64,000 bases of DNA. It comes from Spirosoma fluviale. GTDB taxonomy: Bacteria > Bacteroidota > Bacteroidia > Cytophagales > Spirosomataceae. Numbering within the stretch: the stretch's first letter is position 1; each line of letters opens with the position of its first letter. The stretch lies in NCBI RefSeq assembly GCF_900230225.1, contig NZ_OCNH01000002.1, forward strand, positions 373,844-437,843, in the 5' to 3' direction. Made by a program: the position numbers and the translations under genes. This document shows positions 24,619 to 33,695 of this stretch, one piece after another. The notes below the pieces were generated by a model. That model did no database searches and had not been told where the DNA came from. It saw only the letters and a list, made by a program, of their open reading frames with translations.

Positions 24619-27600
24619 ATGAAAGTCTCGCCGTTGCAACCGTTTCAAATCGTGTATTCGCTGCTGGATCACGAGTTTCTGGGCTACCTCATTGAAGCAT
24701 TTGTTGTGCAACGTAATAGTAAAGGAGAACTGACGCTGCAAAACCAGACGCTGTCGACCCAAAATGTTGGGGAATTTGCCAAAGGATTGGATGAGCGGGA
24801 TTTTGAGTTGGTTAAACTCATCGATAGTATTCAGCAGGATACCATTGTTAAAAAGTTCAACACCCGAAAGCTGCCCGCCGTTGATTTCTTGCTGAAAATA
24901 TACGATTCCCAGAAAGGTGATAAACTGGTTCAGGAGGCTATTGGAGGCTATCTGGAAACCATTAAAGCCCAAATTATGGCCCTGCTGCCCGGCAAGCCTT
25001 TTTACATTATGGGTAATGATGGCAACCCCGCCTGGGAGTCCATTATCTGGATGCCCGAACCAGCACGGGTGCATTTTCACTTCGTCCGGAACGCCGACTC
25101 TACCCACTATTTCCCAATTATCCGCTATCCGGTTGGCCCACGAGAGGGCGGCCCACGAGAGGGCGGCCCAAAAGATGGTAAGGATAGTGGACCGGTGGAT
25201 ACGGAGCGGGTTGAGTTTCAGTACAAAGATGCCCTCATGATTTGTGATGAACCGGCTTATCTGCTGGTTAACAACCGGCTCTATCATTTCAGTAAGAATG
25301 TCGATGGTAAAAAGCTCCGGCCCTTCTTTACGAAAAATCATATCGTTATTCCCCGCAACATTGAACAACAGTATTACGAGCGGTTCGTTACACCCCTGAT
25401 TGCCTCGTATGACGTGTATGCAAAAGGATTCGAGATTCGAACCGAAGCCATGGAGCCGGTGCCCGTTCTGACCGTGGCCGAAATGGTGCATTCGAGTAAA
25501 GCGGTTCCGGTGGCCTTGTTTCAGGATGGGTCGGAAGCTACTGACAATGAGGATGTCGCTAGCCAGCGAATTATGTTCGATCTGTCGTTTCAATACGGCG
25601 ATTTCACCTTTCGCTACGACAACTTCGGAGCATCGGCCAACGTGAGTCTGGAAAAGAAAAACGACGAGTATATTTTTCATAAAATTCGTCGGGATCAGCG
25701 GCTGGAACGCCTGAAACTTACGTTTTTACGGGAATCGGGTCTGGATCTACGGCATGGTCGGCTGGCGCTGTCAAAAGCCGAGGCCTTCAGCTGGCTGGCC
25801 AATAACAATAGTCAACTGCAGGAAGCCGGGTTTTTACTTCGGCAAGATGCGCAGGATACCAAACGGTACTTTCTTGGCTATTCGAGCATTAACGTGTCCA
25901 TTAAAGAGGGTCGCGACTGGTTCGATATTTACGCCAACGTTCGATTTGGCGAGTTCGAAATTCCGTTTCTAAAATTACGGACGCTCATTCTTAACAAGAA
26001 GCATGAGTTTACCCTGCCCAACGGCGAAATAGCGGTCATTCCCGAAGCCTGGTTTACCAAGTATTCCGAACTTTTCGGCTTTCTGGAACATCCCAATGGG
26101 ATTGATGAAGATGAGCGACTGGTCCTGCATAAGCACCACCTGGCGCTGGTACAGGAACTGGAACGCGAAAACCTGGCCACGACCATCATCAGCCGAAAGC
26201 TCGAACGGCTGCGCGATTTTGAAGAAATTGAGTCGTTCCCGCTACCCACTCGCTTTATGGGCAGCCTCCGGCCCTACCAGCAGGCGGGGTACGACTGGAT
26301 GAATTTTCTGCGGCAGTACCGGTTTGGCGGGTGTCTGGCCGATGATATGGGTCTGGGTAAAACTGTCATGACACTGGCTATGCTACAAGGCCAGAAAGAA
26401 GCAGGTGTAACGGAGCCAAGCCTGCTGGTTATGCCCACATCGCTGCTCTATAATTGGGAACTCGAAGCCCGGAAGTTCACCCCCGACCTGCGCGTGATGG
26501 TCTATACCGGAACCTATCGCGAGAAGAATACCGCCCAGTTCGACGGCTATGACCTCATTCTAACCTCGTACGGAATTGTCCGGATCGATATTGATCTGTT
26601 GAGCGATTACCGGTTCAACTACGTCATTCTCGATGAGTCGCAGGCCATTAAAAACCCGTCGTCGCACATCACCAAGGCCGTTATGCAGCTTAATAATGCG
26701 TACCGGCTTATACTGACGGGTACGCCGATCGAGAACAGTACAATGGACCTGTGGTCGCAGATGACCTTCATCAATCCCGGCTTGCTGGGTAGTCAGTCAT
26801 TCTTCCGGAATGAGTTTCAGATACCCATTGAAAAGCGGCACGACGAGGCCAAAACCGGCAAGCTGTACGGGCTCATCAAGCCGTTTATGCTTCGGCGTAA
26901 CAAGGCGCAGGTGGCTACCGATTTGCCGCCTAAAGTAGAAAGTGTACTCTACTCCGACATGACTCCCGATCAGGCCGCTCAGTACGAAGAAGCTAAATCG
27001 TACTACCGTAATCTGATTCTGGAACGGATTGAAGAGGAGGGAATTGCCAAGTCACAAATGATTGTGCTGCAGGGCCTGACCAAACTTCGGCAGATTGCCA
27101 ATCACCCCCGCATGGTCGATGCCGAGTACGAAGGTGACTCAGGCAAGCTGGATGATATGCTGATGCGGCTGGAAAGCGCCATGACGGAAAATCATAAAGT
27201 GCTGGTGTTTAGTCAGTTTATTAAGCACCTCACGGTGGTAAGGCAGTATCTGAAAGAAAAGAACATCAAATACGCGTATTTGGATGGGTCGACAGTTGAT
27301 CGCCAAAGCCAGGTGGAACTGTTTCAAACCGACGATTCGGTGAAGTTATTCCTGATCTCGCTGAAGGCGGGTGGTCTGGGACACAACCTGACGGCGGCCG
27401 ACTATGTGTTTATTCTGGACCCCTGGTGGAACCCCGCCATCGAAGCGCAGGCCGTTGACCGGGCGCACCGAATTGGTCAGCAGAAAACCGTCTTCACGTA
27501 CAAATTCATTGCCAAGAACACGGTAGAGGAAAAAATCCTGTCGTTGCAGCGGGCCAAACAGCAGCTGGCGGGTAGCCTGATTACCACGGAGGAGAATTTT

Positions 27601-27645
27601 ATGAAAGCCCTTACAAAAGAGGATATTATGGTGCTTCTGGAGTAG
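24619..27645 (+). CDS. SNF2/SWI2-family DNA-dependent ATPase (helicase-like)
   Basis: 1008-residue member of the SWI2/SNF2 group, ATP-driven translocases that remodel protein-DNA complexes. The N-terminal half (1-540) is the poorly characterised bacterial SNF2-associated region. The motor begins near 545: Q-like block LRPYQQAGYDWMNFL, motif I DDMGLGKT (575-582), motif II DESQ (672-675; the family usually has DEAH/DEGH), motif III LTGTPIEN, then the second RecA domain with VFSQFIKHL, YLDGSTVDRQ, LKAGGLGHNLTAADYV, DPWWNPAIEAQA and motif VI DRAHRIGQ. No SWIM zinc motif was seen. Residues about 172-187 hold a short GPREG tandem repeat. It stands alone; no phage-defence partner such as a methylase or PLD nuclease is beside it. 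Confidence 0.92.
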   Translation: MKVSPLQPFQIVYSLLDHEFLGYLIEAFVVQRNSKGELTLQNQTLSTQNVGEFAKGLDERDFELVKLIDSIQQDTIVKKFNTRKLPAVDFLLKIYDSQKGDKLVQEAIGGYLETIKAQIMALLPGKPFYIMGNDGNPAWESIIWMPEPARVHFHFVRNADSTHYFPIIRYPVGPREGGPREGGPKDGKDSGPVDTERVEFQYKDALMICDEPAYLLVNNRLYHFSKNVDGKKLRPFFTKNHIVIPRNIEQQYYERFVTPLIASYDVYAKGFEIRTEAMEPVPVLTVAEMVHSSKAVPVALFQDGSEATDNEDVASQRIMFDLSFQYGDFTFRYDNFGASANVSLEKKNDEYIFHKIRRDQRLERLKLTFLRESGLDLRHGRLALSKAEAFSWLANNNSQLQEAGFLLRQDAQDTKRYFLGYSSINVSIKEGRDWFDIYANVRFGEFEIPFLKLRTLILNKKHEFTLPNGEIAVIPEAWFTKYSELFGFLEHPNGIDEDERLVLHKHHLALVQELERENLATTIISRKLERLRDFEEIESFPLPTRFMGSLRPYQQAGYDWMNFLRQYRFGGCLADDMGLGKTVMTLAMLQGQKEAGVTEPSLLVMPTSLLYNWELEARKFTPDLRVMVYTGTYREKNTAQFDGYDLILTSYGIVRIDIDLLSDYRFNYVILDESQAIKNPSSHITKAVMQLNNAYRLILTGTPIENSTMDLWSQMTFINPGLLGSQSFFRNEFQIPIEKRHDEAKTGKLYGLIKPFMLRRNKAQVATDLPPKVESVLYSDMTPDQAAQYEEAKSYYRNLILERIEEEGIAKSQMIVLQGLTKLRQIANHPRMVDAEYEGDSGKLDDMLMRLESAMTENHKVLVFSQFIKHLTVVRQYLKEKNIKYAYLDGSTVDRQSQVELFQTDDSVKLFLISLKAGGLGHNLTAADYVFILDPWWNPAIEAQAVDRAHRIGQQKTVFTYKFIAKNTVEEKILSLQRAKQQLAGSLITTEENFMKALTKEDIMVLLE
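25135..25170 (+). repeat. 15-bp in-frame tandem repeat inside the SNF2 gene
   Basis: GGCCCACGAGAGGGC occurs twice head to tail (25135-25149, 25150-25164), followed by a partial third unit. It encodes GPREG-GPREG-GPKDG in a linker, and unit number could vary by slippage without breaking the frame. Confidence 0.85.
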
Positions 27646-27737
27646 CCTGATAAAAGAATGAACTATTTCAGGGAGGATTTTAGCTGAGAGTAGTTATTAA
27701 CCCGGTTATGAACCGTTCACGCTAAAAAACTCAACGT

Positions 27738-27914
27738 ATGAATGCGAAAAGCATCTTAGGCATTATCCTGACTCTGGCCGGTTTGATCGGCCTTATTTAC
27801 GGTGGCATCGATTTTACCAAAGGGGGTGTTTCTCAGGCATCCTTTGTGTATGTTATTCTCGGCGGCATTTTCTTCTTTGCCGGTATCGGTCTGGTGAGAA
27901 GTACGAGAGTGTAA
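27738..27914 (+). CDS. small two-helix membrane protein
   Basis: A 58-residue ORF (MNAKSILGIILTLAG to LVRSTRV) begins at ATG 27738, 92 bases after the helicase gene. It consists of two hydrophobic helices (about 5-22 and 36-54) joined by a short polar hairpin with a YGGIDFTKGG motif, and a basic tail that would stay in the cytoplasm. The size and layout resemble small uncharacterised DUF3185-like proteins, but I am not certain of a family. Codon use is like the neighbours, and the ORF fills the gap up to a 19-bp inverted repeat, which supports it being a real gene. Confidence 0.7.
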   Translation: MNAKSILGIILTLAGLIGLIYGGIDFTKGGVSQASFVYVILGGIFFFAGIGLVRSTRV

Positions 27915-27925
27915 TTGGTTATTAA

Positions 27926-27979
27926 GTTAATAGTTATTGGTTAATCGTCATGGGCAATCGTTAACCAATAACTATTAAC
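27926..27979. repeat. 19-bp perfect inverted repeat
   Basis: Arms 27926-27944 and 27961-27979 are exact complements around 16 bases. Further degenerate copies of the ATAACCATTAA unit continue to about 28010. It lies between convergent genes. Confidence 0.8.
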
Positions 27980-28016
27980 TCAATAACCATTAATTTAATA
28001 ACCATTAACCAACCAA

Positions 28017-28529
28017 CTACGTCAAATAAACGCCCATCCGCTCCTTGTCACTTAACACAACATCGACGTGCTCGGTCAGGGTGGTGCTGAGCTCGTAGCC
28101 TTTGTAGTCGGCGGCTACCGGGTAACGCGGGTGATTGCGGTCGACCAGAACCGCAACCTGTAATTTTCGGACGGGTTGGCTTAGAAAGGGCTGTAAGCTG
28201 AACGCCAACGTTCGGCCGGTATACAAAACGTCATCGACAACAATAACGACGGCATCCGTATAACTGGTAACGGGCGGGTCAACCGTCACTGTCGGTTGTG
28301 CTTCCTGTGTTTTGTCGAAATTTAGCTGAAGCAGACTTACTGAAAAGGGAGCTATGGCCTGCAACTCCTGCGCCAATGCCTGCGCCAGCACGTAGCCCTC
28401 TCCGGCAATACCCGCCAACAGCAGCGTGGACTCTTCAAAATTATTTTCATAAATCTGAAAGGCAATTCGTCTGATTTTTTGCTGGATCTGTTCGGCGTTC
28501 AGGATAAGCGTCGGCTGCGCGGTATTCAT
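28017..28529 (-). CDS. PyrR-like phosphoribosyltransferase
   Basis: Cytoplasmic type I phosphoribosyltransferase of 170 residues. The PRPP-binding loop is VVIVVDDVLYTGRTLAF (about 91-107), with the acidic pair followed by TGRT as in PyrR and UPRT-type enzymes; PyrR proteins carry the same DDVLYTGRT string. Other PyrR-like blocks are LVDRNHPRYPVAADYKG and the C-terminal VDVVLSDKERMGVYL. PyrR binds UMP and acts either as pyrimidine attenuator or as uracil phosphoribosyltransferase. No pyr biosynthesis gene adjoins it, so an enzymatic role seems as likely as regulation. The ATG at 28529 lies 29 bases from a good -7 element. Confidence 0.87.
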   Translation of the reverse strand: MNTAQPTLILNAEQIQQKIRRIAFQIYENNFEESTLLLAGIAGEGYVLAQALAQELQAIAPFSVSLLQLNFDKTQEAQPTVTVDPPVTSYTDAVVIVVDDVLYTGRTLAFSLQPFLSQPVRKLQVAVLVDRNHPRYPVAADYKGYELSTTLTEHVDVVLSDKERMGVYLT

Positions 28530-28557
28530 AAGCGAATTGTAAAATAAAATGACCCCG

Positions 28558-28565
28558 CAAAGATG
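28558..28565 (-). promoter_or_regulatory. probable promoter of the PyrR-like gene
   Basis: Read on the minus strand, CATCTTTG differs by one base from TAnnTTTG and lies 29 bases before the start codon. A TTG occurs 18 bases further upstream, near the expected -33 position. Confidence 0.45.
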
Positions 28566-28648
28566 GGGAAAAAGGCGTTAAGCAATGAAATATAGCACTG
28601 GGGTATTTAGTTGGCATAGTTTTCGCCTTTTGTGCTGAAAAGAGAATT

Positions 28649-29080
28649 ATGCTCTCGACAGCTATGAGCCTATTATTTAGTTTTATGTTTAGTTTATTGC
28701 TGGGGCTACACCCCGCAATACGACCGGCCGAAGCCGACATCACCCAAACTGTGGGCACCTCCCTGCGTAGTGGCGATGCAGGGCAGTTATCGGCTCGTTT
28801 CGCCAAAACAATTGAATTGGTGATCGACACCGAAAAAATTGACTTTAAGGCTCTCCAGGCCACCCACGCCGAACTCATTTTGCGATCCTTTTTTCGTAAA
28901 TACCCGCCACATAGTTTTCAATTCGTGTACCGGGGCTCGTCTGATCACCTGCAATACAGCACCGGCACGTACGAAACCAATGGGCAGGTGTATTCTGTGT
29001 ATGTGCTGATACGCCAGACCACCAACCATCAATACGCCATTAATGCCCTGCACTTCCGAAGGGAGAAGAAAGACGTGTGA
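28649..29080 (+). CDS. DUF4783-family secreted protein
   Basis: 143-residue exported protein with a signal peptide (to about residue 27) and a small alpha+beta domain. The mature part, ITQTVGTSLRSGDAGQLSARFAKTIELVI, then LILRSFFRKYPPHSFQFVYRG and a closing VYVLIRQTTNHQYAINALHF, is the pattern of DUF4783, a Bacteroidota-specific NTF2-like family of unknown function. It is divergent from the PyrR-like gene with 119 bases between the starts. Start is ATG 28649; an internal ATG at 28664 would shorten the leader but keep it functional. Confidence 0.85.
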   Translation: MLSTAMSLLFSFMFSLLLGLHPAIRPAEADITQTVGTSLRSGDAGQLSARFAKTIELVIDTEKIDFKALQATHAELILRSFFRKYPPHSFQFVYRGSSDHLQYSTGTYETNGQVYSVYVLIRQTTNHQYAINALHFRREKKDV

Positions 29081-29174
29081 TGTAGGATGTAGGATGTATG
29101 ATGTAGGATATATGATATAGCTGGCTGACCGCGAAAGCAATACATCCTACATCATACATCCTACATCATACATC
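29079..29174. repeat. inverted repeat of short GATGTAGGAT units
   Basis: The left arm (about 29079-29110) pairs with the right arm (about 29141-29174) with few mismatches; each arm is itself built of near-repeats of GATGTAGGAT/GATGTATGAT. The left arm overlaps the last base of the DUF4783 stop codon. Confidence 0.75.
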
Positions 29175-29181
29175 TTTCTCT

Positions 29182-29189
29182 TATCTTTG
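29182..29189 (+). promoter_or_regulatory. -7 promoter element of the YcxB-like gene
   Basis: TATCTTTG followed by CA is the classic Bacteroidota -7 sequence, 20 bases before ATG 29210, implying a very short leader. No convincing -33 box, because the upstream inverted repeat occupies that position. Confidence 0.6.
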
Positions 29190-29209
29190 CACTTTCATGT
29201 AGAGGTGCT

Positions 29210-29794
29210 ATGATTGTTAAGACAAAAAAATACGCGTTAGACCAAAAAACGTATATTAACATTGCCCTGCGCCAGTGGGTAAAAGATAACTGGAAATGGG
29301 GATTTGTGCCGCTGGCGCTCATTTTACTGAACGTCGTGCTGAGCCTGACGAACATCTATCCGAATTACTGGATTTACATTGTTGTTGTGCTGCTTACCAT
29401 CCTGTATGTACTGTTTTGGGCCGTTCAGATTACGGGTATTGCCCAGATGGAGCAGAGTAAGGCATTATTTCAGAAATACGTCTACGAAATTGATAGCCGC
29501 CAGATTTTAATGCGGATCAATGCCAAAGAAGGCGGTATTCTGAAATGGAACCAGATTAATGGCGTTTTCAAAGACAAGGATGCTTACATTCTGTTTCTGG
29601 ACAATGCCGAAGCCATGTCGAACGTAAAAGCCAGCTGGATTGCCAAAACTGTGACCAAAGGCCTGGCCAAAGCGCAATTCCTGTACTTACCCTATAGTAT
29701 CTTCACCAGCGAAAATGACCTGCGCTTTACGGATGCCCTCCTGAAACGCAAAGGGCTGTTGCCGGGCAGCGTCCCTGCCGAACCGGTGAAATAA
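29210..29794 (+). CDS. YcxB-family membrane protein
   Basis: 194-residue protein with two membrane helices close together (about 33-50 and 56-75) and a cytoplasmic C-terminal domain of the YcxB type (PF14317): IDSRQILMRINAKEGGILKWNQINGVFKDKDAYILFL, followed by a region ending in FLYLPYSIFTSENDLRFTDALLKRKG. The family is widespread and uncharacterised. It has its own promoter and terminator, so it is monocistronic. Nothing in the neighbourhood points to a specific pathway. Confidence 0.85.
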   Translation: MIVKTKKYALDQKTYINIALRQWVKDNWKWGFVPLALILLNVVLSLTNIYPNYWIYIVVVLLTILYVLFWAVQITGIAQMEQSKALFQKYVYEIDSRQILMRINAKEGGILKWNQINGVFKDKDAYILFLDNAEAMSNVKASWIAKTVTKGLAKAQFLYLPYSIFTSENDLRFTDALLKRKGLLPGSVPAEPVK

Positions 29795-29827
29795 GGTATC
29801 TTCCCAATAGAACGGTTCGCCGTTGCG

Positions 29828-29855
29828 ACGGTTCGCTGTTGCAACAGCGAACCGT
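29828..29855 (+). terminator. terminator after the YcxB-like gene
   Basis: A 28-bp perfect palindrome (14-bp arms, no spacer) is followed by TTGTTTTG. A diverged direct copy of its left half precedes it at about 29810-29826. Confidence 0.7.
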
Positions 29856-29884
29856 TTTGTTTTGTACATCCTAAAAAAACGCTC

Positions 29885-32086
29885 ATGACTGCCCGCCAAT
29901 TTCTAATTCGGATTCTCTTTTTTCTTGTTGCCTTCCCAGCCATTGGTCAAACCCGAAAGAATATATCACTCGATGATATCTGGGGGCGAAATCAGGGCGT
30001 TTTTAGCCAGCGTACCGTCGAAGCCGTTAACTGGATGAAGGCCGGTGGCTTTTATACCACCCTCGACGGCGGGAAAATCGTTAAGTTTTCCATTACTACC
30101 GGCGCGCCCGTAGAAACCCTCTTCGACGCGCAAAACGCAACCGTGTCGGGTACGGCAAAACGGGTTAGCGTAGAGGGTTACCAACTGTCGGCCGATGAGC
30201 GGAAGATGCTGATCACTACTCAGGAAGAACCCATTTACCGCCGGTCGAGTAAGGCGGATTTTTACGTCTATGACCTCAATTCGGCCCGGCTGACGCAGCT
30301 AAGCAAAGGCGGTAAGCAACAGTACGCTACCTTCTCGCCCGATGGCAAACGCGTAGCATTCATGCGGGACAACAACCTGTTTGTGGTCGACCTGGCCACC
30401 AAACAGGAAACTAAACTCACCACCGACGGTAAGCTGAATGCCATCATCAACGGTGGTGCCGACTGGGTGTATGAAGAAGAATTTAGTATGGCGCGGGCGT
30501 TCGAATGGTCGCCGGACAGCAAGCGACTGGCCTGGATTCGGTTCGACGAAAGCCGCGTTCCCGAATACGACATGCAACTCTGGGGAGGTCTCTATCCGGT
30601 AGAATACCGCTTCAAATACCCGAAAGCGGGTGAAGCAAATTCCCGCGTGTCGGTTTGGGTGGCCGATGTGCTTACCGGCAAAAAAGTACAGGCGCAAACG
30701 GGTGCTGAAACCGATATTTATCTGCCCCGCATTCAATGGACCAAAAATCCGGATCTGCTGTCGATTCGGCGAATGAACCGGTTTCAGAACAAGCTCGACC
30801 TGCTGCACGTAAACGCGGCAACCGGCCAGGCAACAACGGTCCTCACCGAGACAAGCCCCACGTACGTCGACCTGGAATTTACCGACGACCTGACGTACCT
30901 GAACGATGGAAAGTCGTTCCTATGGAGTAGCGAACGCAGCGGCTACAGGCACCTGTATCTGTACGGTATGAACGGCCAGCTTATTAGGTCCATTACGACG
31001 GGCAACTTTGAGGTGTCCAGCGTATCGGGCGTCGATGAGACGAGTGGCACAATCTTTTTCACCTCTACGGAAACGTCTCCGCTCGAACGGCACCTGTACC
31101 GAGTTGGCGTGAACGGCCAGAACAAACAGAAACTGACGACGCTGCCGGGTACGTACACCGCCAATTTTAGCCCCGATTTTACGTACTATTTGCTGTATCA
31201 TACGTCGGCCAGCGCGCCGGTTCGTGTTAGCCTGCGGGATACCAAAACAACCAGCGACCTGCGGGTATTGGAAGCCAACGATGCCCTGAAAGGCCGTTTG
31301 GCAACCTATACCATCACGCCAAAACAGTTTTTCCAAACCAAAGCAGCCGATGGTTCCCCGCTCAACGCCTGGATGATTCGTCCCACGAACTTCGACAGCA
31401 CGGGTGCCAAAAAATACCCGGTGCTTATGTTCGTATATGGTGGTCCGGGCTCGCAGACGGTGAAAAACGATTGGGATAGCCGCGATTTTTTCTGGTATCA
31501 GACCCTGGCGCAGAAAGGCTACATCATTGTGTCGGTCGATGGGCGGGGTACGGGTGCCCGTGGAGCCGCCTTCCGAACGGCTACTTACGCCCAGCTTGGC
31601 AAACTCGAAACCGAAGATCAGATTGCCGCTGCCCGAAATTTAAAGACCCTGCCTTATGTTGACCCGGCCCGCGTTGGTATATGGGGTTGGAGTTATGGTG
31701 GCTACATGAGTGCGCTGTGCATGACCCTGGGGGCCGATGTGTTCAAAGCGGGGGTTTCGGTGGCACCCGTTACAAACTGGCGGTTCTACGACACCATTTA
31801 TACCGAACGTTACCTCAAACGCCCACAGGATAACGCAGCGGGTTACGACGATAATTCGCCCGTTACGCACGCGGCCAAACTGCGCGGCCCGTTCCTGCTC
31901 GTACACGGCACCGGCGACGACAACGTGCATTTTCAGAATTCCATTGCCTTCGAAGACGCCCTTATTGCCGCTGGCAAGCAATTCCAGTCCTTTTATTACC
32001 CCAACCGGAACCACGGCATCTACGGCGGCAACACTCGGCTGCACTTGTATCAGATGCTGACGGATTTTGTGGAGAAGAATCTGTAA
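29885..32086 (+). CDS. dipeptidyl-peptidase IV-like S9 serine peptidase
   Basis: Secreted or periplasmic prolyl dipeptidase of 733 residues. Signal peptide to about residue 21, an eight-bladed propeller (about 80-480), then an alpha/beta hydrolase domain. The propeller has ADWVYEEEF (E197-E199), the double-Glu motif that in DPP-IV holds the free N-terminus of the peptide. The catalytic triad is S603 (GWSYGGYMS), D678/D679 (GTGDDNVHFQN) and H710 (NRNHGIYGG), in the expected order and spacing. It removes X-Pro or X-Ala dipeptides from peptides. Expressed alone; a 27-bp inverted repeat follows. Confidence 0.94.
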   Translation: MTARQFLIRILFFLVAFPAIGQTRKNISLDDIWGRNQGVFSQRTVEAVNWMKAGGFYTTLDGGKIVKFSITTGAPVETLFDAQNATVSGTAKRVSVEGYQLSADERKMLITTQEEPIYRRSSKADFYVYDLNSARLTQLSKGGKQQYATFSPDGKRVAFMRDNNLFVVDLATKQETKLTTDGKLNAIINGGADWVYEEEFSMARAFEWSPDSKRLAWIRFDESRVPEYDMQLWGGLYPVEYRFKYPKAGEANSRVSVWVADVLTGKKVQAQTGAETDIYLPRIQWTKNPDLLSIRRMNRFQNKLDLLHVNAATGQATTVLTETSPTYVDLEFTDDLTYLNDGKSFLWSSERSGYRHLYLYGMNGQLIRSITTGNFEVSSVSGVDETSGTIFFTSTETSPLERHLYRVGVNGQNKQKLTTLPGTYTANFSPDFTYYLLYHTSASAPVRVSLRDTKTTSDLRVLEANDALKGRLATYTITPKQFFQTKAADGSPLNAWMIRPTNFDSTGAKKYPVLMFVYGGPGSQTVKNDWDSRDFFWYQTLAQKGYIIVSVDGRGTGARGAAFRTATYAQLGKLETEDQIAAARNLKTLPYVDPARVGIWGWSYGGYMSALCMTLGADVFKAGVSVAPVTNWRFYDTIYTERYLKRPQDNAAGYDDNSPVTHAAKLRGPFLLVHGTGDDNVHFQNSIAFEDALIAAGKQFQSFYYPNRNHGIYGGNTRLHLYQMLTDFVEKNL

Positions 32087-32130
32087 GTAGTAATGATGTG
32101 TGATTGTTTTATTGAAAAATAGCCCTTCAT

Positions 32131-32202
32131 CCTCGGTCTGTGTCCTTACAGAACGCTGTTACTATAGCTTTTATGAGCGTTCTGCAAGGATACAGACCGA
32201 GG
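32131..32202. repeat. 27-bp inverted repeat between convergent genes
   Basis: Arms 32131-32157 and 32176-32202 match at 25 of 27 positions around 18 bases, between the peptidase and photolyase 3' ends. Likely a bidirectional terminator. Confidence 0.8.
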
Positions 32203-32222
32203 AGGGGTTAGGGCGGTCGGTA

Positions 32223-33695
32223 CTACAGCTGTGGGGCAATCACCCACTTATTTGGGTCTACCACCGGCAAGGGGTAATCCTGCCCGAGCACTACGCCATA
32301 CTGTTCCTGTTGCTGAGCGGTTAAATTCGAGACGAGATGTACCTGATCGTTGGGCACTTTAGCCAGTTCGGGGAGCCAGTGTTTTACGTAATCACCCCGC
32401 TCGTCGTAGCGGAGAGCCTGGCTGAGTATGTTGAAGTAGCGCGGTTGCCCGTTGCTGAACTGGCGCGGGTCGTTGCCGACGCCCGCCACATAATTCCAGT
32501 TGCCCCAGTTGCTGCACGGGTCGTAATCAATGAGTTTGCTTTCAAAATAAGCGGCTCCCCAGGTCCAGTCGAGGCCGAGATCGCTCACCAGAAAGCTGGC
32601 TACATTTTGCCGCCCCCGGTTGCTCATGAAGCCCGTTGCATTCATCTCGCGCATATTGGCATCAATAAACGGAATTCCCGTCTGGCCTTCAGTCCATTTC
32701 CGAAACAGGCCCTCGTCTCGCCCGAACGTTTTATGGAGGTCATGTTTAATGCCACTCCGTTTAAAAATGCGAGAGCCAAACTTAAGCGCTACAAACCGAA
32801 AAAAGTCGCGCCAGAGAAGTTCGAAAATCAGCCAGTAGGTCGAATCGTTGCGAACGCGATCGGATTCGTATCGCCTTATCTCTTTGAAGACCTGCCGGGG
32901 CGACAGGCATCCATTTGCCAGCCAGGCTGAAAATTTACTCGAATAATCGTCGCCTAACAGGCCGTTGCGAGTTTCTTTATAGGTCGCAATCAGGTCGGTT
33001 TGCCACAGGTATCGGTTGAGTCGGGCGAGCGCCACCGTTTCGCCCCCTTTAAAGGGTACTGCGCCACGAGCATCGGGTTCAGAGATCAATTTTACATCTG
33101 CATCATTAAATCCAAGAGTTGATAAGGATGGTATTTCGCCTGGGTCTATAGCGGGTACGAGGTCGACGCGGGTCGGGGTGGCGAAAGCGGACCGAATGGT
33201 GACCTGTTTTTCCAGTTGCTGCCGGAATTTGCTGAACACATCGGGCAGTTGCGAAATGGTAAACGGCAAGTCCCGTACGTGGTAGAGCGTACTCATCCAG
33301 AACAGCTCGAAGTCGATGTTGAGGGGTTTCAGCTTCGTACTTAGCCTTGTTTCCTGGGTGGTTTCTTCCTGCGTGACCTCTTTGCTGGCGTACACGGCTG
33401 TGGCCCCCATTTCTTTGGCCAGTTCGGAAAGAACATCAGCGGGTTTACCAACGCGAACAATCAGGTCGGCTCCCCGGCTCCGGAGCGACTGGCGCAGATC
33501 GGCTACACTTTCGAGCAGGAAATTGGCCCGAAAAGCCGACATCCGGTGAAACCCCAGCTGAGAATGCCCGGCAAACCAGCGCGGGTCAAACACAAATATG
33601 GGGAGTACCTCATCAGCGACTTCAAGCGCCCGGACAAACCCTTCGTTGTCGTGCAGGCGGAGGTCATTACGAAACCAGTACAGAATGCGATTCAT
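32223..33695 (-). CDS. cryptochrome/photolyase, DASH family
   Basis: Flavoprotein of about 490 residues. ATG 33695 (MNRILYWFRNDLRLHDNEGF) matches the canonical N-terminus; a TTG 45 bases upstream is in frame but less likely. The N-terminal alpha/beta antenna domain (to about 130) is followed by the helical FAD domain with GRQNVASFLVSDLGLDWTWGAAYFE, LIDYDPCSNWGNWNYVAGVG and RYFNILSQALRYD, all DASH-type motifs. DASH proteins repair cyclobutane dimers in single-stranded or looped DNA and may sense blue light. The start codon lies inside a 15-bp hairpin. The gene follows a repeat array after the BlaR1-like operon. Confidence 0.93.
   Translation of the reverse strand: MNRILYWFRNDLRLHDNEGFVRALEVADEVLPIFVFDPRWFAGHSQLGFHRMSAFRANFLLESVADLRQSLRSRGADLIVRVGKPADVLSELAKEMGATAVYASKEVTQEETTQETRLSTKLKPLNIDFELFWMSTLYHVRDLPFTISQLPDVFSKFRQQLEKQVTIRSAFATPTRVDLVPAIDPGEIPSLSTLGFNDADVKLISEPDARGAVPFKGGETVALARLNRYLWQTDLIATYKETRNGLLGDDYSSKFSAWLANGCLSPRQVFKEIRRYESDRVRNDSTYWLIFELLWRDFFRFVALKFGSRIFKRSGIKHDLHKTFGRDEGLFRKWTEGQTGIPFIDANMREMNATGFMSNRGRQNVASFLVSDLGLDWTWGAAYFESKLIDYDPCSNWGNWNYVAGVGNDPRQFSNGQPRYFNILSQALRYDERGDYVKHWLPELAKVPNDQVHLVSNLTAQQQEQYGVVLGQDYPLPVVDPNKWVIAPQL

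Noticed and set aside
24577..25680. 367-codon minus-strand frame
   Set aside because: Lies opposite the SNF2 gene and its leader; composition is typical of a shadow frame and no domain is seen.
24619..27645. SNF2 gene as part of a phage-defence island (DISARM or similar)
   Set aside because: No methylase, nuclease or other defence partner flanks it; neighbours are housekeeping-type genes.
29079..29174. short GATGTAGGAT repeats as CRISPR or iterons
   Set aside because: Units are only about 10 bases, arranged as an inverted repeat with no spacers and no replication gene nearby.
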